Shown here piece by piece: positions 22,395-32,956 of a DNA stretch of 64,000 nt. The stretch is from contig NC_064675.1 of assembly GCF_023278565.1 (NCBI RefSeq), forward strand, positions 6,448,001-6,512,000, given 5' to 3'. The stretch's first letter is position 1, and every line of letters begins with the position of its first letter. The DNA is from Colletotrichum lupini. Lineage: Eukaryota; Ascomycota; Sordariomycetes; Glomerellales; Glomerellaceae. The notes under the pieces are model-generated. The model ran no database searches. It worked only from the letters and a program-made list of their open reading frames with translations, and was not told where the DNA came from. Position numbers and translations under genes: made by a program.

Positions 22395-24259
22395 TTTGAA
22401 GTATCAGGTGGGATATTGGTTTGAAGAAGTATCAAGTCCCAACTATCTTTTGGTGATACTTTGCCTTTCGATGCCCGACATTTATACTCGGATGCATCCT
22501 TTGTTGCCTGGGGATCAATGGTTTTGAAAAGGCAAACAGCAGCGCCACCGTATTACTACGGGCAGAGCAAGTGCATTAGGCTTAACATTCTACTCTGGAG
22601 GATTCCAACGAGCAAATTGATAACGCTAGGACAAAGGCCATGCTGTGCAATTCTTAGGTTTCACATAACACTATGAAATATCACGATGGATCCTTGAAAC
22701 AATCAGGCCTGATGTCATTCTATTTGAAGACTTGGTTTTCGGGTGTCATCTCACGGTCTGCGTAATCGTAGCTGATTCTCTAAGACCCGGAGACATGAAT
22801 CAGGAATCTGGATGCCACTTTAGTGTTGGTAGAATGAAGAGCGAGGACACGAACTGCGGTGGAAATGAGATTGATCCCTACAGTAGCCAAGTGGTAACTA
22901 GCCTCGACCTCCTGGATGTCGTTTCTTAGGTAGTGACCAGAAGTGGTTGGAGGCGCTGTTGAATGAGGTTTGTGGCACGAGCAGGATCCTGACCCATGCA
23001 CGATTCAGCATGCCCCAAGACAAAGGACGTGTACTTGCGTAAGTGCTAGATGATATCCTGTGGTAGCTTATAGTATTCTATGAGGGATGCTTCGCAACCT
23101 GAGGATCGTCTAGCTGGCATCATCTAAAGTTCAAACTCCAGACCCTCGCTGGCTAAAGTTACGATGCAGAAAGCAATCATGGTCATCAACGGTGGTTGGC
23201 AAGATACTATCCAGGCAGATGGCGCCGGCGTTGTTGACGGAAAAAGTAATTTTTGAGAGCATCAGTATGCCATTGAATTATCTCTGTCTGCTTTTCACCC
23301 ATATTCGGCTTTTGGGCAAAGTCTCAGTAGAATTGGTCTGCTGTGTGGTGTGGTGTCGCGCTGTGCCACGAAGAAATAAGGCAGTGTGAACACAACAGAT
23401 GACAGCGGCATTTGGATTGAGAAGCGATCACTATGTATTTTACATTTAGCAAGCCTTTTTTGATGATCCTTTATGTTGCTTAAATTATGAACTGTGGCAA
23501 GTAGCGCCTGCTTGATGAGATATCACAGGCACTCAAATCTGTGTGGTGTAACAAACACTGCGCCAGAGGCGCGTATGGTCACGAATTGCATTGAGAGGCC
23601 GATCGAGAGTCATTCACCGAGCAGCGGGGACGGCGCCCCGATTAGCCCCACCTCCACCCCCACGCCCGGGCCCGAAAGTCGGGCGGGCGCCCGCGGCTGT
23701 GGATGAGGAACAGCACAGTACTGATGGCAGCGTTCTGCAGCTTGCCGCATCGATCGATCCTTTTAACGTAATTTGTCTTAATGCACTCCAAGGTAATCGA
23801 CACGAGCTATTTTTCTTCACGTCAGGTCAGTACCCAAGGCGCCCATTACCTCACGGGTACGGGGGCTGAAGGCAGGTGGGGGTGGGGGTTAAGTCAGTGA
23901 ATCCATGATCGTCATCATTCTTATCTTGCATACACAATCTGGCAAGAATTTCATGTCTGTCCCCAAACTAGTTCTATCCGAAGGTCACCCTAGTAGTCAA
24001 GCCCCTTTGACACAGTCCCCTCTGTGAGCTTGAGGGCCGATGCCTGCTTCTGCATGTGGTTTTAAATAGCTTTCATCTTCAGCTCCAGATCGCTCAAACA
24101 CTACCTGTAGGGAATTTGTGCAGCTTATTTACTTTTTAGTAGTGGGCTCATTGTGACCATGATGCCATGTTTAGAACCAATCTAATTAATATGCCGATAC
24201 TTCGAACTTGAACATCAATGGATGAATTTTCACCTTGGTCATTTGCTTTGACTCCGTAA
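22395..24259. other. Intergenic region, no gene recognised
   Basis: Holds the promoter of the leftward small secreted protein and the left flank of the transposon. Short open frames (up to 92 codons, 23591-23869) overlap a GC- and proline-like low-complexity patch at 23,630-23,700 and are not convincing. Confidence 0.45.
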
Positions 24260-24261
24260 TA

Positions 24262-24306
24262 AGTCGACCCACCCCCTTTTAGCCACCCCCCCCTTTTAGC
24301 CACCCC
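24262..24306. repeat. Left terminal inverted repeat of Fot1-like element
   Basis: 45 bp starting AGTCGACCCACCCCC and holding two copies of a CCCCC-TTTT-AGCCACCCC unit. It pairs with 26103-26147 with four differences (positions 5, 20, 37 and 45), all transitions as RIP would produce. Confidence 0.85.
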
Positions 24307-26102
24307 ATTTCTCTATCCCAGCCACTATATTAAAACCCTACCTACGATTTTCAAACTATTATAACAATTATAAAAATCGTCTAAATACAATTCTTTTTTA
24401 TATACTTATTTATTAATATATAATAGTTTTATATACTAAAAATAAAGTTATTTAGGCTTTTAAGGCTATTAAAAGAGGTCTCTTAGTTAATCGGGCTTTA
24501 ATTAAGTTTAGAGTTTTAAAGTTAACTCTTTATAACTATAAAAAAAGCTACTAAACGAGAGTAATAGTATTTATAAACCTCTAGAGGCTTCTTTTATAAT
24601 AAAAAGACTAGCTAGCTTAATAAGTTCGTATTTAATATAATCTAAGTATTATACTAATTTATAAATAATTTAAAAAATTCGCTAAGTAAGTTCTAAGATC
24701 CTAGGGGGATATAAATCCTCTTAAATAGAGATAAATAGACGCTTTTTTAAAAAGGAACTTATTAATTAAGGTTTAGAGAAGTCGTATTATTAATTCGAAG
24801 CGTCTAAATAGGGCTATTATTAATATAATTAAGTTATAGTTTAGATTACTTAATATATTAAAAATTAGTAATATTAAATAAATTAATAAGTATAATATAA
24901 ATAAGACTAGTATTTTAGAAAGTAAGGGATTTAATAGCCTAGTTTTAAGTAAAGTAAAGACTATAATAATATAAAAAAAAAGCCTAGTTCGCGTACTTAA
25001 GTATTTATAATTAAGTATATTTTTATTAATAGTCGAGCTATTAAACTACTAATTATATAGAAGGAAAAGTTAGTATAATAATAATAGTTTCTATTTAAAC
25101 TCAACCCTTATACTAGTTAAGAGTTTATAATAATAAATAATAACTAAACGACTAAGAAAACTACCCTTAAGTAGTTAAAAATAGTATTCTTATTATAAAC
25201 TAAGACCCCCCCCCTTAAAAGGCTTAGTATATTTAATAAGCTTTAACTATTAATTCTAAATAACTATAAGAGTTATATAATAATAAAATTTATATAAAAA
25301 TACTATAAAAATAACGTTTATTTACTATTCTTATTATTATATACTTCTTATATCCTTTAGCTATTAAATATAGCTATTTTTAAACTTATTAAATCTAAAT
25401 ATAAAAAAGAGCTTAGTAAGGAGGATATAATAAATAATTCTATTATTATTAAAAAGCGGTACTTTTTAAGTTATTATTAAAAAGCTCGTTTAGCTAGTTT
25501 AATATCGTTAAATATACAAAATAAGTAGAAAATAACTAGACTATATCCCCCTAATATAGCTAGACTATTTATTAATTTAATAGTCCTACTTAACCTAGTT
25601 ATACTAATTAAAAAGATTATAAATACTAAATAAGTAATTAGTAATATTAGAAAAGCTATTAACTAGGTATTAGCGGCGTTTATTATTAACTAGTTAATAC
25701 TTAAAAAAGCTAGCGAGCTCTACGATTAGTTAAAGTTATTTATAAAGCTTAGTCTAGACTATAATACTTAATAATTACTATTTAAAAAAATAAAAAAAGT
25801 ATTTAATAAGTAAGCTTACTATTTAGTAGTATCTTAGTACTATATTCGAGTTTTAAAAGCTAAAGTTAACTAATTAAGGCTATAAAAAAAGAAGAGTATA
25901 TTAATAGACTTAAATATTAAGTTTACGAATATTTAGGATATATAAAGAGCTTAAGAGGACTTTAGTAACTGTTTAGTTAATCCTAGTTAATTCGTAAGGG
26001 TCGAATTACTTAAGGAGAATAATAACTATATTATTATAGTAATAGAAGATAGTTAATTAATTAAGTATAGTTAGTAGCGATGTTTTGATACTATGTTTTA
26101 AT

Positions 26103-26147
26103 AGGGTGGCCAAAAGGGGGGGGTGGCCAAAAGGGGGTGGGTTGACT
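26103..26147. repeat. Right terminal inverted repeat of Fot1-like element
   Basis: Reverse complement of the left end apart from four transitions; reads AGTCAACCCACCCCC on the minus strand. Next to it lies the TA target duplication. Confidence 0.85.
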
Positions 26148-26319
26148 TATAACACATATGTTCCATATAAGCCCACATGCAGAACCTATCGCAAGAGTCA
26201 TCGCCAGCTTCTAGATCATCACAATAGGCTAGTGGAACAATTTCATTTTGTAGTGGCTTCGCCGAGTTGAGTTGAAATTCTTTGATCATGACGGACAGCT
26301 AACTTCTATCACCATCATC

Positions 26320-28269
26320 CTACTTCATCTTGAGCCTTGGCGTCCAGACTCGCATGGCGCCGTTGCCTCCACGGTTTGCGCGTAGAAAATACGGAATGGC
26401 TGTCAACTGCAGTGACTCGACATCATATTCCCACGCCTTAGGACCGTAGAGCCGACTCCGCTCACCCGTGACAACGCCCACGCGAGCTAGCTTCCGGCCT
26501 GTGACTTGGAGGGGGACAACATCATGAGTGGTCGCAATAGATACGGGCGATCCCTCCTGAGGTGCTCGCTCATCTTCCAAGGCGATGTGGTCAATGTCTA
26601 CGGCCTCGTTGTCGACATCCTCCAGACAATACACGAACGGCCCCCGACGGATGCAGACCGCGTCCTTGCCCGTCTTAGGGTGCGCGTACAGCCGGTGAGC
26701 CGGTGTTGGAAGCGAGAGACGAACTTCAGTGTCTTCCAGGACGTCGGTGATGTGTAGATATCCCTGTTTGAGCTCGCCTTCCATAGAGCATGTGTACCCT
26801 TGGTCTTGCACCCAGTCAGGAATCCGCAGCGCCAGCCTGGCAGCACCTTCAACGCGAATAGTTACCTCGCCGGACCAAGGCATCTCGGTTATGACGGATA
26901 GCTTGACCCCTTTGCCTCCCAGCGTCAGTTCTACCTCACTCTGGACGTACATATGGACGGCAACAAGGTCCTCAGCATCATCGGTGGAGTAGAGAAGTGA
27001 ACCCAGCGATCCGACGAGCTTAGCCACATTGGGTGGGCAGCAGGCGACGCCGAACCATCGCTCGCGATCTTTGGACTGTCCGGTTTTGGTTCGTAAGACG
27101 TTTTGGTAGTAGAATGCCTCGCCGTCGGAGCTGATGGCACCGAGAAAGCCGTTGTACAGGCAGTTCTCCATGACATCCGCGTACTCTGAGTTGAGCTCCA
27201 TCTGGAGCATTCGCTGACACCACATAATGAGAGCAAAAGCTGCGCACGTCTCGCCGTAGCATCCCTCCATCTCTAGGTCGTTGAGGACAAAGGCTTCGCC
27301 GAAGCCCTCGTTTTGGCGGTACGAGCCAATGGCGCCCGTAACGTACATCTTGCAGTCTACCATGTTCCTCCAGAGCCGCTGAAGCGCCTGCTTGCACTCG
27401 GCCACATCAGGATCCGACGCGGCCTCGACGCGAATAAGGTCGGTGACGGCCGTGTAGTAGTACATAGCGCGCACGGCATGTCCTTTGATCTCGGCCTGCT
27501 CGCGTATGGGTCGGTCAGCCTGGTTGTAGGCATAATCTCTAGGGCCATGAAACCACCCTTTGACCTCGCTGCCCAGACCATCGTACGGATCGGCACCGCG
27601 TGCAAAGGCTTCGTGGTCAAAATACGTCTCGCCATTGTCGTCTTGCGTGCCTCGCTCCAGGATGAAGTACTTGGCGAGCTTCAGAGCCAAGGGGTCGCCA
27701 GTCATATCGTAAAGGCGAAGCAACCCTAGCTCGATTTCCTGGTGGCCGGGATATCCGCGCTTTTTGCCCTCCTCGCGGCCAAATACCGAGTCGATGTGAT
27801 GCATGGATTTAGTTGCTACTTCCAGAAGGCGTCCGCTTTTGGTGAGAGTCTCGTAGGCTACGGTCGCCTCGTATAGATGTCCAAGGCAGTAAAGCTCGTG
27901 GAGGTCGCGCAGGTTGGTCCAGCGATTCTCGAGGCCACGGACCGTGTAGAAAGAGTTGATATAGCCGTCCGGATGCTGGGCATTGCGAATCATGTCGACA
28001 GTCTCCTCCACAACCCGTAACATATCCTCGTTCGGGTGCATGAGTAGAAAGTTACAGGCTGCCTCCGTGGTTTTGTAGATATCGCTGTCCCAAAAGGCGT
28101 GGGGCTGCGGTTGGTGGCCTTTCTTCCATGTGAGGCAATCACAGTGGCCCTCGGTCTTTTGCGCCTTGATGATAGAAGGCACCGTGGACTCGCGGACACA
28201 TCGCTGGAATTTGGCCCAGAATGGTGATGTCACGCGGGCACTCTGAAATGATACGCTACTGAGCGGCAT
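26320..28269 (-). CDS. GH127 beta-L-arabinofuranosidase-like enzyme
   Basis: One intronless frame of 649 residues, close to the usual size of the family. The N-terminus SPFWAKFQRCVRESTVPSI and WDSDIYKTTEAACNFL mark the start of the (alpha/alpha)6 barrel; GYPGHQEIELGL and HAVRAMYYY follow. EGCYGETCAAF and WFGVACCPPNVAKL are the Glu/Cys and Cys-Cys motifs that in characterised GH127 enzymes supply the acid/base and the zinc-bound catalytic cysteine. Characterised relatives remove beta-1,2-linked L-arabinofuranose from hydroxyproline-linked chains of plant extensins. No signal peptide is visible, so action in the cytosol on imported oligosaccharides is inferred. It is the first of four leftward genes (with MFS transporter, zinc-finger factor and GH63-like remnant). 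High confidence in family, moderate in substrate. Confidence 0.93.
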   Translation of the reverse strand: MPLSSVSFQSARVTSPFWAKFQRCVRESTVPSIIKAQKTEGHCDCLTWKKGHQPQPHAFWDSDIYKTTEAACNFLLMHPNEDMLRVVEETVDMIRNAQHPDGYINSFYTVRGLENRWTNLRDLHELYCLGHLYEATVAYETLTKSGRLLEVATKSMHHIDSVFGREEGKKRGYPGHQEIELGLLRLYDMTGDPLALKLAKYFILERGTQDDNGETYFDHEAFARGADPYDGLGSEVKGWFHGPRDYAYNQADRPIREQAEIKGHAVRAMYYYTAVTDLIRVEAASDPDVAECKQALQRLWRNMVDCKMYVTGAIGSYRQNEGFGEAFVLNDLEMEGCYGETCAAFALIMWCQRMLQMELNSEYADVMENCLYNGFLGAISSDGEAFYYQNVLRTKTGQSKDRERWFGVACCPPNVAKLVGSLGSLLYSTDDAEDLVAVHMYVQSEVELTLGGKGVKLSVITEMPWSGEVTIRVEGAARLALRIPDWVQDQGYTCSMEGELKQGYLHITDVLEDTEVRLSLPTPAHRLYAHPKTGKDAVCIRRGPFVYCLEDVDNEAVDIDHIALEDERAPQEGSPVSIATTHDVVPLQVTGRKLARVGVVTGERSRLYGPKAWEYDVESLQLTAIPYFLRANRGGNGAMRVWTPRLKMK

Positions 28270-29512
28270 GCTGGCGGACGGCGGAAGAGAAACTCTGCGT
28301 TTCAGGTCCTGTGACTGGATACTTGTTCGAGATGGGAATTCAGTTTCGGAATGGGCAAAGTCAGCTAAGATGTGAGAAAGCAGAGGGGAGCGTCAATGCT
28401 TAAGAAGCCTGGGGATAATAAAGAGAACATGTTCACACATTCTCAATTATTGAGCCTTCAATTCTGGAAGGCCTGTGGCCATTTGAAGGAACGAGTCAGA
28501 CCTGGATGCGGTTGGCGGCACAGGATACGCGCTGGGTTCATAAGAGGGGCCCCAGTTTGGTCCAGTGTTGAGCGAGGTTTATTCAGGCTCATGCTACGCA
28601 CGCTAGAGGTTATCTGTTCTCGGGTAGTCCTACTAGCATACTCTTGTAAGCTGTAAATCCGATGGCGTTGAAAACACCGGCCTAATGCAAAGTATAGAAA
28701 CGCGGATTTGAGAGAGAGAACCCCTCTCCCCCACAGTCTTCCGAACAAACAAACAGTGGACCTACTACATGGTAACCTGACCGAAATCCCATTCCTATTG
28801 GCGTGCTAAAGAGTAAAGACTACTTCATCCCCCCCCCCCCTTGCCCCTCTTGCCCCTGCCCCTCTCTGTCCCTCCCCCACCTCAATCCCGTGGACGGCTC
28901 CGCTCCAGCTGTCAACATAATCACTTCTCTTGTGTACCATCTATCTTGCGCTAAGCCCCAAAGAATGTCATTCGCGGAGGGGTGACCCATTTTCACATGG
29001 CGATTCGACGATCTCACCTCGTATTCCAAGATCCCACATTGGACTAAACGCCAATTTAATGAAGGCCACACGTAGTTTGTGGGTAAATACCAGCTTAGAC
29101 ATGACACGAGATCTTCAATCAGCCTCATTCTTCTGCGCAGCACCGTCTACGGAGACTTGAAAAGCTCACAGGCACGTATGTGCATGTAGTGTATGGCGTC
29201 ACGAGGTCAGATGGCCAAAAAAGTAATAGCGTACAGATAATGTTTTCAGAATTGCGGCATATTTCTGTATCTGAATAAAATAGATGGAGGAACAGCTTTG
29301 TAATAGGCTCCGTGTTTACATGGTGTTAAGCTTTGGTGCGAGCTACCTATGTTTACCTATACCCTATCCAATGGCATATGTACGCATAACACGTCCTTTC
29401 TCCTTCAGATAGTGAGTACCAAAGACCTTTGACTGCTGTAATCCTTTTCATATTCCAAGCTCTTCAGCACATGTTACAACAAGTGTGGCTTCACGTCCTG
29501 TCTGGCGGATTC
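28270..29512. other. Intergenic region, promoter of the GH127 gene
   Basis: No gene recognised. Holds the GH127 promoter at its left end, a C/T-rich tract at 28,824-28,888 and the 3' flank of the transporter. Short frames on both strands are not convincing. Confidence 0.45.
28824..28888. repeat. Poly-C and CCCCT pyrimidine tract
   Basis: A run of about 12 C (28829-28840) continues into repeated CCCCT/TGCCCCT units, all pyrimidine apart from four G. Such tracts are prone to slippage and can be promoter pyrimidine blocks; here it lies more than 550 bp upstream of GH127. Confidence 0.6.
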
Positions 29513-31663
29513 TTAAGCATTCTCGATCGTGGTGGTGGTGACAATATCGTGTTTTTCTTTCGATATGTGACGATCGTTGTCGGCAAACTCTGTAAACAAG
29601 ATTATTAATACACTTGCTAATCGAAGAAGACCTCAAATGAGTAGATAAGAAGGTATTAAGGCTTCCAAGAATAGGAGCAGACTTACGGTCGACATTGGTA
29701 TACTTCCACTTGCGAGCGGGCACTTTGTTGTCAAACAGTAGATCGATCTCACCAAAGGGGCGGTCTTTGGTCTCGGGCAAACGGAACCAGCACCATATAT
29801 TGCAAAGGAGATTAGTGCCGGCGTAGAAGAGAGCAGCCTTGGCGCCCCAATTCCAATCTGACATTTACGTCAGCCTTTCCGAACTTTCTGTTTGTGCGGT
29901 GTCTTGAGAGTCACGAACGGAGATCCGCGAAGACAATTGATGGACAAAAGAAGATATGAGCAGAGAGAGAATGAGAAAAAATGAAACACTTCCTACCATC
30001 AGGGGAAATCATTCGTGGGGTGATGATGTTGTTGACGATACCCGTGCAGACATATGAGAAGCGGCCAATGGTGATGGTTTTGTAACGTAGCTTGCCAGAA
30101 GGCGTCTCGGCCACAATTGGGTAGGCGACAGGGCCAATGGTGATGACGTTCACGAGCTGGCATACAATCATGACAATGCCTATGGCGAGACGGGCCGCGG
30201 AAGAGTGGGCAAAACCCAAGCCACCGATAACGATGAGTGAGAAGAACATGAACGTTAAGCCGCTCATGTAGATAGTCGCGCGACCAAAATGGGGGAAGAG
30301 CAACCAGCAGATGAAGCCACCGATGATGAAGCAGGCGTTGAGCGAGATGTTAAGATCAAATGACTGCTCGACGCTGAAGCCGGCAGATTGAAGAAACAGG
30401 ATAGCAAAGCCCTGGATGGCGTTGCCACACAAAATTTGCGCACACCAAACGACGATGTTCTAGTGACAGGATATTAGCGAACTCTGCCAGTTGAACCGCC
30501 CATAGCATACTACAAGTACGCATATCACACCGCAATAATGGTGGCAGAAGTGGGAAAATACTCACGATCTCAGTGCGGCGTAGATTAGTGCCCTTGAAGC
30601 AATCGATGAAGTTTGCGTTTTCCGTTTCTGCGCGCTCTAGCTCAGTTGTGTAGCGGATGTAAGCCAGGGTAATCTCGACCTCATGATCGTTGTTCCCGTG
30701 GGCATTACGCAGACGGTGTAAGCTCTTGCGAGCTTCCTCGATGTTTCCTCGGCGTACCGCATTCCAGGGCGACTCAGGCGCGAAATAGGCGGCAATGAAG
30801 AGAGGCAACGGCCAGATCCATTGGAGCGAGATGGGCAGCCGCCAGCCCCAGTCACCAGGAACGGTAAGGACGACACGAAGAATTCCGGCCGAGATAGTGA
30901 GACCGAAACCCCAGCACATGCAGACCCATGCAGTGACGTATGGCCGTAGAACCGTCGGTACAAGCTCGGAGGCGTACGTTGTGCTGAGCGTCTGTATACG
31001 ATGTGAGTTTTTTCAGGACTACTTCATTCGGCAACAAAGTGAGGGTCACGTCACTTACCTGAAAAACACCCCAAGGGATGCCGCAAGCAAATTGACCAAT
31101 GGCAAGCATCGTCAGACTGGTAGAGAAGAAAGGGATGAAGATAGCAAGTGCCATGATAACCATGAAAAACATGAGCGTTTTGCGCGATCCGAATCTGTCT
31201 TGTGCCCAAGCGTTGATGACAAGACCGAGTAGCTGGGAGACCGCGGATGAATTGGACAGGCCTGTCTGCCACTGAGTCGGGATGAGATTCTTGCCTTCTT
31301 TTTCACTGTATGTGCCGAATCGAGCCTGGAATTGCGCCTGTCCATAGAATGAGCTCATCTAGGGAAGAGCGTGTACGTCAGTCAAGCCCACGACAACATG
31401 GAGAAGAGGAATGGCGGGGGGAGAAGTTGTTCGTAAGGAATAATTACCATGTTGCCGTCAAAACCCTCCATGATCAAGGCGACAGACAGAAGCATGGCCC
31501 AGAACATGGCAGCCTTGTATTTCTTGAGAGCCTCGCGAACTTTTAGCTGCGCGTCGGCCTCGTTGCTGGCCTTGGCGTCCTCAACCATTTTCTTAAATTC
31601 AGGGCTGACAATGTCGGTCTTGTCAAGATGCCCTCGGGCCACCGTGACATTAGATGCTGCCAT
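29513..31663 (-). CDS. MFS sugar transporter, maltose-permease type
   Basis: Six exons (31448-31663, 31059-31358, 30566-30991, 29997-30459, 29687-29857, 29513-29589) join in frame to 550 residues with about 12 membrane helices. The start is set at MAASNVTVARGH, whose ATG has an ATCATGG context; an upstream in-frame start would add a leader unlike the family. Family motifs: EGFDGNM in helix 1, DRFGSRK in the loop 2-3, CGIPWGVFQTLSTTYASE and LRPYVTAWVCMCWG (the MAL-type signature), APESPW after helix 6 and RLPETKDRPFGEIDLLF after helix 12. Relatives are plasma-membrane proton symporters for maltose, other alpha-glucosides or oligosaccharides. It lies between GH127 and the zinc-finger factor, both transcribed the same way, so it is the likely importer for the substrate of the two cytosolic glycosidases. 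Confidence 0.93.
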
Positions 31664-32956
31664 GATGGTTGATACTGGCCTGCGAGAGGCTAGGAAGTGG
31701 AGGCGAGTTGAAGTCAGTTGCAATATCGAGCCTTGTCGAGACGATGGCTCTTCAAAGGGATTAAAGGGTCCAGTCCGAGTAAGGGGCTGGGCGACGAGGT
31801 TCTCAGCTAGCCTTATACTCCTGCCTCATTCGCACGCGACGTCCCCAAGTCCCAGTGCGTTATGTACGCGTGGGATTGCCGAAGAGAGAGCCACGCGAAT
31901 TGAGAAAGTACATTTCTACCATGTACATATGGCGTGTATGTGTGCTTCAGGATCAACATGCTATTCAGCCCTCCACCCCCACATTCTCCGGCTGGCAAGT
32001 GAGAGTAATAGCTTCATTTTAGGCTGATCCGTATTCTTCAACCATTGACGGCTTGAATCATACTACCCGTGTGATGAGGAACACTACAGGGCGCCTCAAT
32101 AAGCCTGATGGTGGAGCTTTTTTTGCATGGTGAGCTTAAAGGTTGATATCCGGGTTAGCGCTGGGCTCAGCAGTAGAGAGACAATTCATGCGAACATCAG
32201 CCTGCGTCGCGTGGAAAGACACAAGTGGGAACCCAGGACGGGGTACCTACAATGCCAGGGATTGGGCGCAAGGGTGTTAGACTCCACCTCCACAAATTGT
32301 TCCTAGCTCTATCCTCGTCACTTGCAAGGAATCCTGGGGAATGAAGACTCACTAGCTTCCAGTAAGGTATGAGGGGACCCCGCCATTGAGGCTTGTTGGA
32401 GCAGATAATCGAACAACTAACTGGTCATGTACCTAGAGCCAACGTGGCTAGTTTTGAATGCCTCAACGCTTCCGCAATAAGAAGCTGAAAGGAGAAAGAT
32501 CCAATTCCAAAATTCTTCTGAATAATGTTACATGATTGGCGCGGTAGGCTGCCCTAAGACTCCGACGAATCGGCTTGACGGGGGTAGCTGACGGGATCTC
32601 CACATATCCACTCTGCAAAAGACCAGACGGAAATGTGTGGGGAATCGCAGGATGATGGGTCGTGGTTGAAAGATTTGCGGTCTTGTAGCTCGATTCGAAC
32701 CGTTGCTAGAACGTCACAAAATGACTAGCATGGTTCTGTAAGCTAACATTGTCCTCGATGCATGGAACGCGAGAAGTGCGATATTATTATTTTTTGGGCC
32801 GGGTGGGTTCGGCAAAGCACACCTAGGTACACAGTACTTACATGCGGTGCTCAAGACACTATAAGCTGACGTGTTTGGTCATCACTTGGTTCTGGCTTTG
32901 CCAAGCACATGAGAGTCTAAGAAGTGAAACAAAATTCGCTGATGAAAGAAACTCCA
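31664..32956. other. Intergenic region, transporter promoter
   Basis: Promoter of the leftward MFS gene and 3' flank of the transcription-factor gene. No coding sequence recognised. A GGTTCGAATC string near 32,690 (minus strand) recalls a tRNA T-arm, but the stem does not pair. Confidence 0.5.

Larger units (their letters stand above)
24262..26147. mobile_element. RIP-mutated Fot1/pogo-like DNA transposon
   Basis: 1886 bp flanked by TA on each side (24260-24261 and 26148-26149), the duplication made by Tc1/mariner-type transposases. The ends are 45 bp inverted repeats starting AGTC, as in Fot1-like fungal elements, and the length fits a Fot1-type element with one transposase gene of about 540 codons. 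The interior is almost pure AT with CA/TG depleted and stops in all frames, so the transposase is destroyed by RIP and the copy is dead. C runs such as the one near 25,205 survive because RIP prefers CA. It separates the GH106-like gene from GH127 and so inserted within the sugar-utilisation block. Outer flanks show normal composition. Confidence 0.85.

Noticed and set aside
23591..23869. 92-codon frame in a GC-rich patch
   Set aside because: Low-complexity Pro/Arg sequence, open on both strands.
32670..32710. tRNA-like GGTTCGAATC string on the minus strand
   Set aside because: The bases around it do not form a T-stem and no acceptor, D or anticodon arms fit.
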